A DNA stretch of 64,000 nucleotides, from positions 620,001-684,000 of the forward strand of contig NZ_JALKAZ010000001.1 in the NCBI RefSeq assembly GCF_023016005.1, in the 5' to 3' direction. Under the pieces are notes generated by a model. The model was not told the origin of the DNA and made no database searches. It saw only the letters and a program-made list of their open reading frames with translations. Shown piece by piece: positions 60,815-64,000 of this stretch. Numbering within the stretch: the first letter of the stretch is position 1; each line of letters opens with the position of its first letter. Position numbers and translations under genes: made by a program. This DNA comes from Erythrobacter sp. F6033. Lineage in GTDB: Bacteria; Pseudomonadota; Alphaproteobacteria; Sphingomonadales; Sphingomonadaceae.

Positions 60815-63148
60815 CTACGCGACAGCGGCCATGGCTGGTTTGTCAGTAGCCATCGCGAGAAAGTCGTCCCACACCATTGGTTTGCCAATGTGCCATCCCT
60901 GCGCATAGTCGCAGCCCAGATCGCGTAGTGCCGCAAGAGTAGCGGCATCTTCGACACCTTCAGCGACAACATCGAAGTTCAACGCATGAGCCAGCTCAAG
61001 CGTGGATTCTACCATGATGCGATCATTGCGGTTCTCGACCATGCCCCGGATAAAGCTCTGGTCGAGCTTCAATTCGTGAGCGGGGAAATCCTGCAGATAG
61101 TTGAGCGTGGCTTGGCCGGTTCCATAATCATCAATCGAGATCCGCGCACCAGCGGCGCGAAGCCGCTCGATAGCATTGCGGGCCTTAACCGAGTCAACCA
61201 AAGGCGCGCTTTCAGTGATTTCTAATGTAATTGATCCATCATGCTGATTATTAATTGTTTTTAGCTTACTTTCAGCTTCGTCGAGGAAGTCATCATCGCT
61301 CAGCAATTGAGCTGATATGTTGACAGCGATATTGAGGGCAAAACCATTCGCACAAGCGGCGTCGAGTTTGCTCATGGCCTCGCCCATAACAAACACGGTC
61401 AGCTCTTTGATACGGTGCTTGGTTTCCAAGAGCGGAATAAACTCTGCGGGTGAAATACGGCCGAGTTTGGGGCTGTCCCAGCGGACCAAACACTCTGCTG
61501 AGCTTATCAAGTTGTCATTCAATCTGAGCTTGGGCTGATAAACAACCGAAATTGAACCATTTTCAAGCGCGTCATCCAATTCACCAAGCAGCCTTTGGCG
61601 GAATTGGGCGCTTTCGTGGATGGTCTCTGTATTTGATGACCACACTACATCGCGTTTGCGGGCATCAGCCGACGCATGGAGTGCACCTTCGATTGATGTG
61701 TCGGTCCATCCGAAGTTTGCGCTGATCCGAAAGCGTTCGTTCTCAACTTCAATCGGGGATGTGAAGAGCGCGCGTGCACTGGCGAAGATGTTATCGGGAT
61801 CAGTGATCGCCCCGCTTGTTACCAGCCAACCAAAGATGCCGCTATCAATGCGATAGACCTTTGCATCGCCAGCCAGCAATTCAAGCCGCTTCACGATTTG
61901 TCGGTCCAATTGAGCGATGTTCTCGGTTCCAAGCACGGTCATGACGTCGACGAAATCGGCGATCCGGGCGACGGCAATATGTGCAGTGGGGTGCCGTTTA
62001 AGTGCGCCTGCCATAGCTGCAGCGTTGCCGATTCCGGATGCCGTATCGGTCATGCGTTCGGCCCGCAGGTTGGCAGCGGCATTCAAAGTGCGGTGCATGA
62101 ATACAAACGCACCGAGGAAAAGGATCGAGCCGGAAAGCGGGATGTAAATCATCGATGCCTGATCGAGCATAAGAGCAGTGCCGATCAATCCGATTGCACA
62201 AGCCGTCGCCAATTGTGTTGGTTTGGACCAAGCCTTGTTTGAACGAGAGGCCCAAATCAATGCCGCCGCGATCATAGTAAAAACGAGGGCGAGCGTTAGG
62301 CCAGTTGATAGATCTCCGCGACTTCGATCCTGTAAGAGGGTCTCTGCTGCTTGAGCCTGAATGACCACCCCTGGCTTTACCCCGAACAATGCGGTCGGGT
62401 AGCGATCGCCAAGCTCAATCGCGGTGGCACCAAAGACGAACCGTTTCCCTTGGACATCTTCGCGTGCAACGCGGCCTTCCAAAAGGTCGATGAACGACAC
62501 CCGCGGGATAGTTTCGACGTCGATCGCCTGATCAATGCGGAAAAATTCACCAACCGCGCCGGCTTTCTTTGCCAACATGTTGGGCAGAGATGGGCGCGGC
62601 ATATCGCTCGTGGTGACGCCGTTGGGGTAGAATGTGATGTGGCCATCGGCGCTCGGGAAAACATTGACCGACGCAAGGAAGGCATGTTCGCGGAATTCCG
62701 GTATCGGCAAAGCTTCCGAATAGACTTCGCCGTCTGCAGTTTGATTGACCTGCCGAAATGTCGGCAGGATCACTGGCTGATCGATAGATGCAAATGCGGA
62801 AGCGAGGCTTTGATCGTCTGTTTGATTTGAATGCGAGGAGAAGTCGACGTCGAACGCGATTTGCTCTGCGCCAAGCCTATCAAGCTCGGCAACGGCTTTT
62901 GCGTAGTGGCTGCGAGGCCAGGGCCATTGATTGAGTTCCAACAGCGAACGCCCATCAATTTCGACAATCGCGATTTCACCGCTCGCTGGAGATATGCGCA
63001 AAGTATCGCGACCATCTCTGACGGAATTCTCGATCCCGTTCCCGATGCCGGAGACCAGCATCAAACACGCCGCCGCAGCCGCAATCACGAATGCCCACGC
63101 GCTGATCCGCGCATTCACATTTGGAAAGATTGATCGCGCAATTCGCAA
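60815..63148 (-). CDS. CHASE2 sensor with degenerate GGDEF and EAL phosphodiesterase domain
   Basis: 777 residues from a TTG at 63148, supported by a perfect AAGGAGGTG ribosome site. Order: TM1 (16-33), CHASE2 (about 40-285; IAIVEIDGRSLLELNQWPWP and RFVFGATAIELGDRYPTALF), three TMs, a GGDEF-like domain (about 370-510) in which the GGDEF position reads DSGIFGW, so no cyclase activity is expected, and an EAL domain (about 530-765). The EAL motif is ECL (SAECLVRW); the other catalytic residues look intact (AVNISAQLL, LEITES, SIDDYGTGQ, ELKLDQSFI, VVAEGVED), so c-di-GMP hydrolysis is likely. Upstream on the same strand is the Asn-Gly repeat protein; downstream is the lasso-B2-like gene. Confidence 0.93.
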   Translation of the reverse strand: MRIARSIFPNVNARISAWAFVIAAAAACLMLVSGIGNGIENSVRDGRDTLRISPASGEIAIVEIDGRSLLELNQWPWPRSHYAKAVAELDRLGAEQIAFDVDFSSHSNQTDDQSLASAFASIDQPVILPTFRQVNQTADGEVYSEALPIPEFREHAFLASVNVFPSADGHITFYPNGVTTSDMPRPSLPNMLAKKAGAVGEFFRIDQAIDVETIPRVSFIDLLEGRVAREDVQGKRFVFGATAIELGDRYPTALFGVKPGVVIQAQAAETLLQDRSRGDLSTGLTLALVFTMIAAALIWASRSNKAWSKPTQLATACAIGLIGTALMLDQASMIYIPLSGSILFLGAFVFMHRTLNAAANLRAERMTDTASGIGNAAAMAGALKRHPTAHIAVARIADFVDVMTVLGTENIAQLDRQIVKRLELLAGDAKVYRIDSGIFGWLVTSGAITDPDNIFASARALFTSPIEVENERFRISANFGWTDTSIEGALHASADARKRDVVWSSNTETIHESAQFRQRLLGELDDALENGSISVVYQPKLRLNDNLISSAECLVRWDSPKLGRISPAEFIPLLETKHRIKELTVFVMGEAMSKLDAACANGFALNIAVNISAQLLSDDDFLDEAESKLKTINNQHDGSITLEITESAPLVDSVKARNAIERLRAAGARISIDDYGTGQATLNYLQDFPAHELKLDQSFIRGMVENRNDRIMVESTLELAHALNFDVVAEGVEDAATLAALRDLGCDYAQGWHIGKPMVWDDFLAMATDKPAMAAVA

Positions 63149-63253
63149 CGCACACCTCCTTCTAGCTGGCGCCCATCGCCAACAGAAAGATATCTATGCC
63201 TGAAAAGGGTTACCGCGCCGTTTGTATTGGCACACCCTTTTGCCTCGAATTGC

Positions 63254-64000
<747 letters not shown>

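Overview
The window looks like chromosome from a marine-type alphaproteobacterium of the Sphingomonadales, most likely Erythrobacteraceae (Erythrobacter/Altererythrobacter relatives). This is inferred from gene content: long TonB-dependent receptors ending in Phe, 'tryptophan halogenase' genes beside a sugar receptor, LacI regulators, GPH transporters and DUF11 surface proteins. Genes are densely packed with many ATGA, TGATG or TAATG stop/start overlaps. I saw no rRNA, tRNA, CRISPR array, insertion sequence or prophage.

Layout. (1) 1-5765: a peptide-scavenging operon on the minus strand: LysR regulator, TonB receptor, M14 carboxypeptidase and the start of a D-aminoacylase-like amidohydrolase that runs off the left edge. 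(2) 5891-6367: an orphan lasso-peptide B2-like (transglutaminase-fold) protein. (3) 6380-11201: xylose utilisation (XylA, XylB, aldose epimerase, LacI repressor) with TAGCGCTA-type operators. (4) 11503-13802: gluconate uptake and phosphorylation (cupin lipoprotein, GntP, GntK). (5) 13810-36944: a large glucoside/beta-glucan locus: GH3, gluconolactonase-like protein, GPH transporter, LacI, GH5, then a probable 3-keto-glycoside pathway (GMC dehydrogenase with Tat-carrying small subunit, two TIM-barrel proteins, a Gfo/Idh/MocA protein, MFS), three FAD halogenase-like genes plus one degenerate copy, and a TonB receptor. A recurring 14-bp operator close to TGACAACGTTGTCA occurs at five places in regions 4-5 and ties them into one probable LacI regulon. 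(6) 37170-42037: 5-oxoprolinase/hydantoinase and an Nramp transporter.

(7) 42509-64000 is the least familiar part and my best candidate for an undescribed system. Three CHASE2 sensors with three different outputs (histidine kinase, class III nucleotide cyclase, degenerate GGDEF-EAL) lie within 20 kb. Two of them adjoin a secreted FecR-like gene: a LysM-FecR protein, and a smaller protein overlapping the cyclase. Around them are a response regulator, two DUF11 proteins, an SdrD_B/DUF11 protein, a 1198-residue probable outer-membrane barrel, a second orphan lasso-B2-like protein and an Asn-Gly repeat protein. I infer an envelope/surface-fibre locus coupled to phosphorelay, cyclic nucleotide and c-di-GMP signalling. 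The gene identities are well supported; the collective function is a hypothesis.
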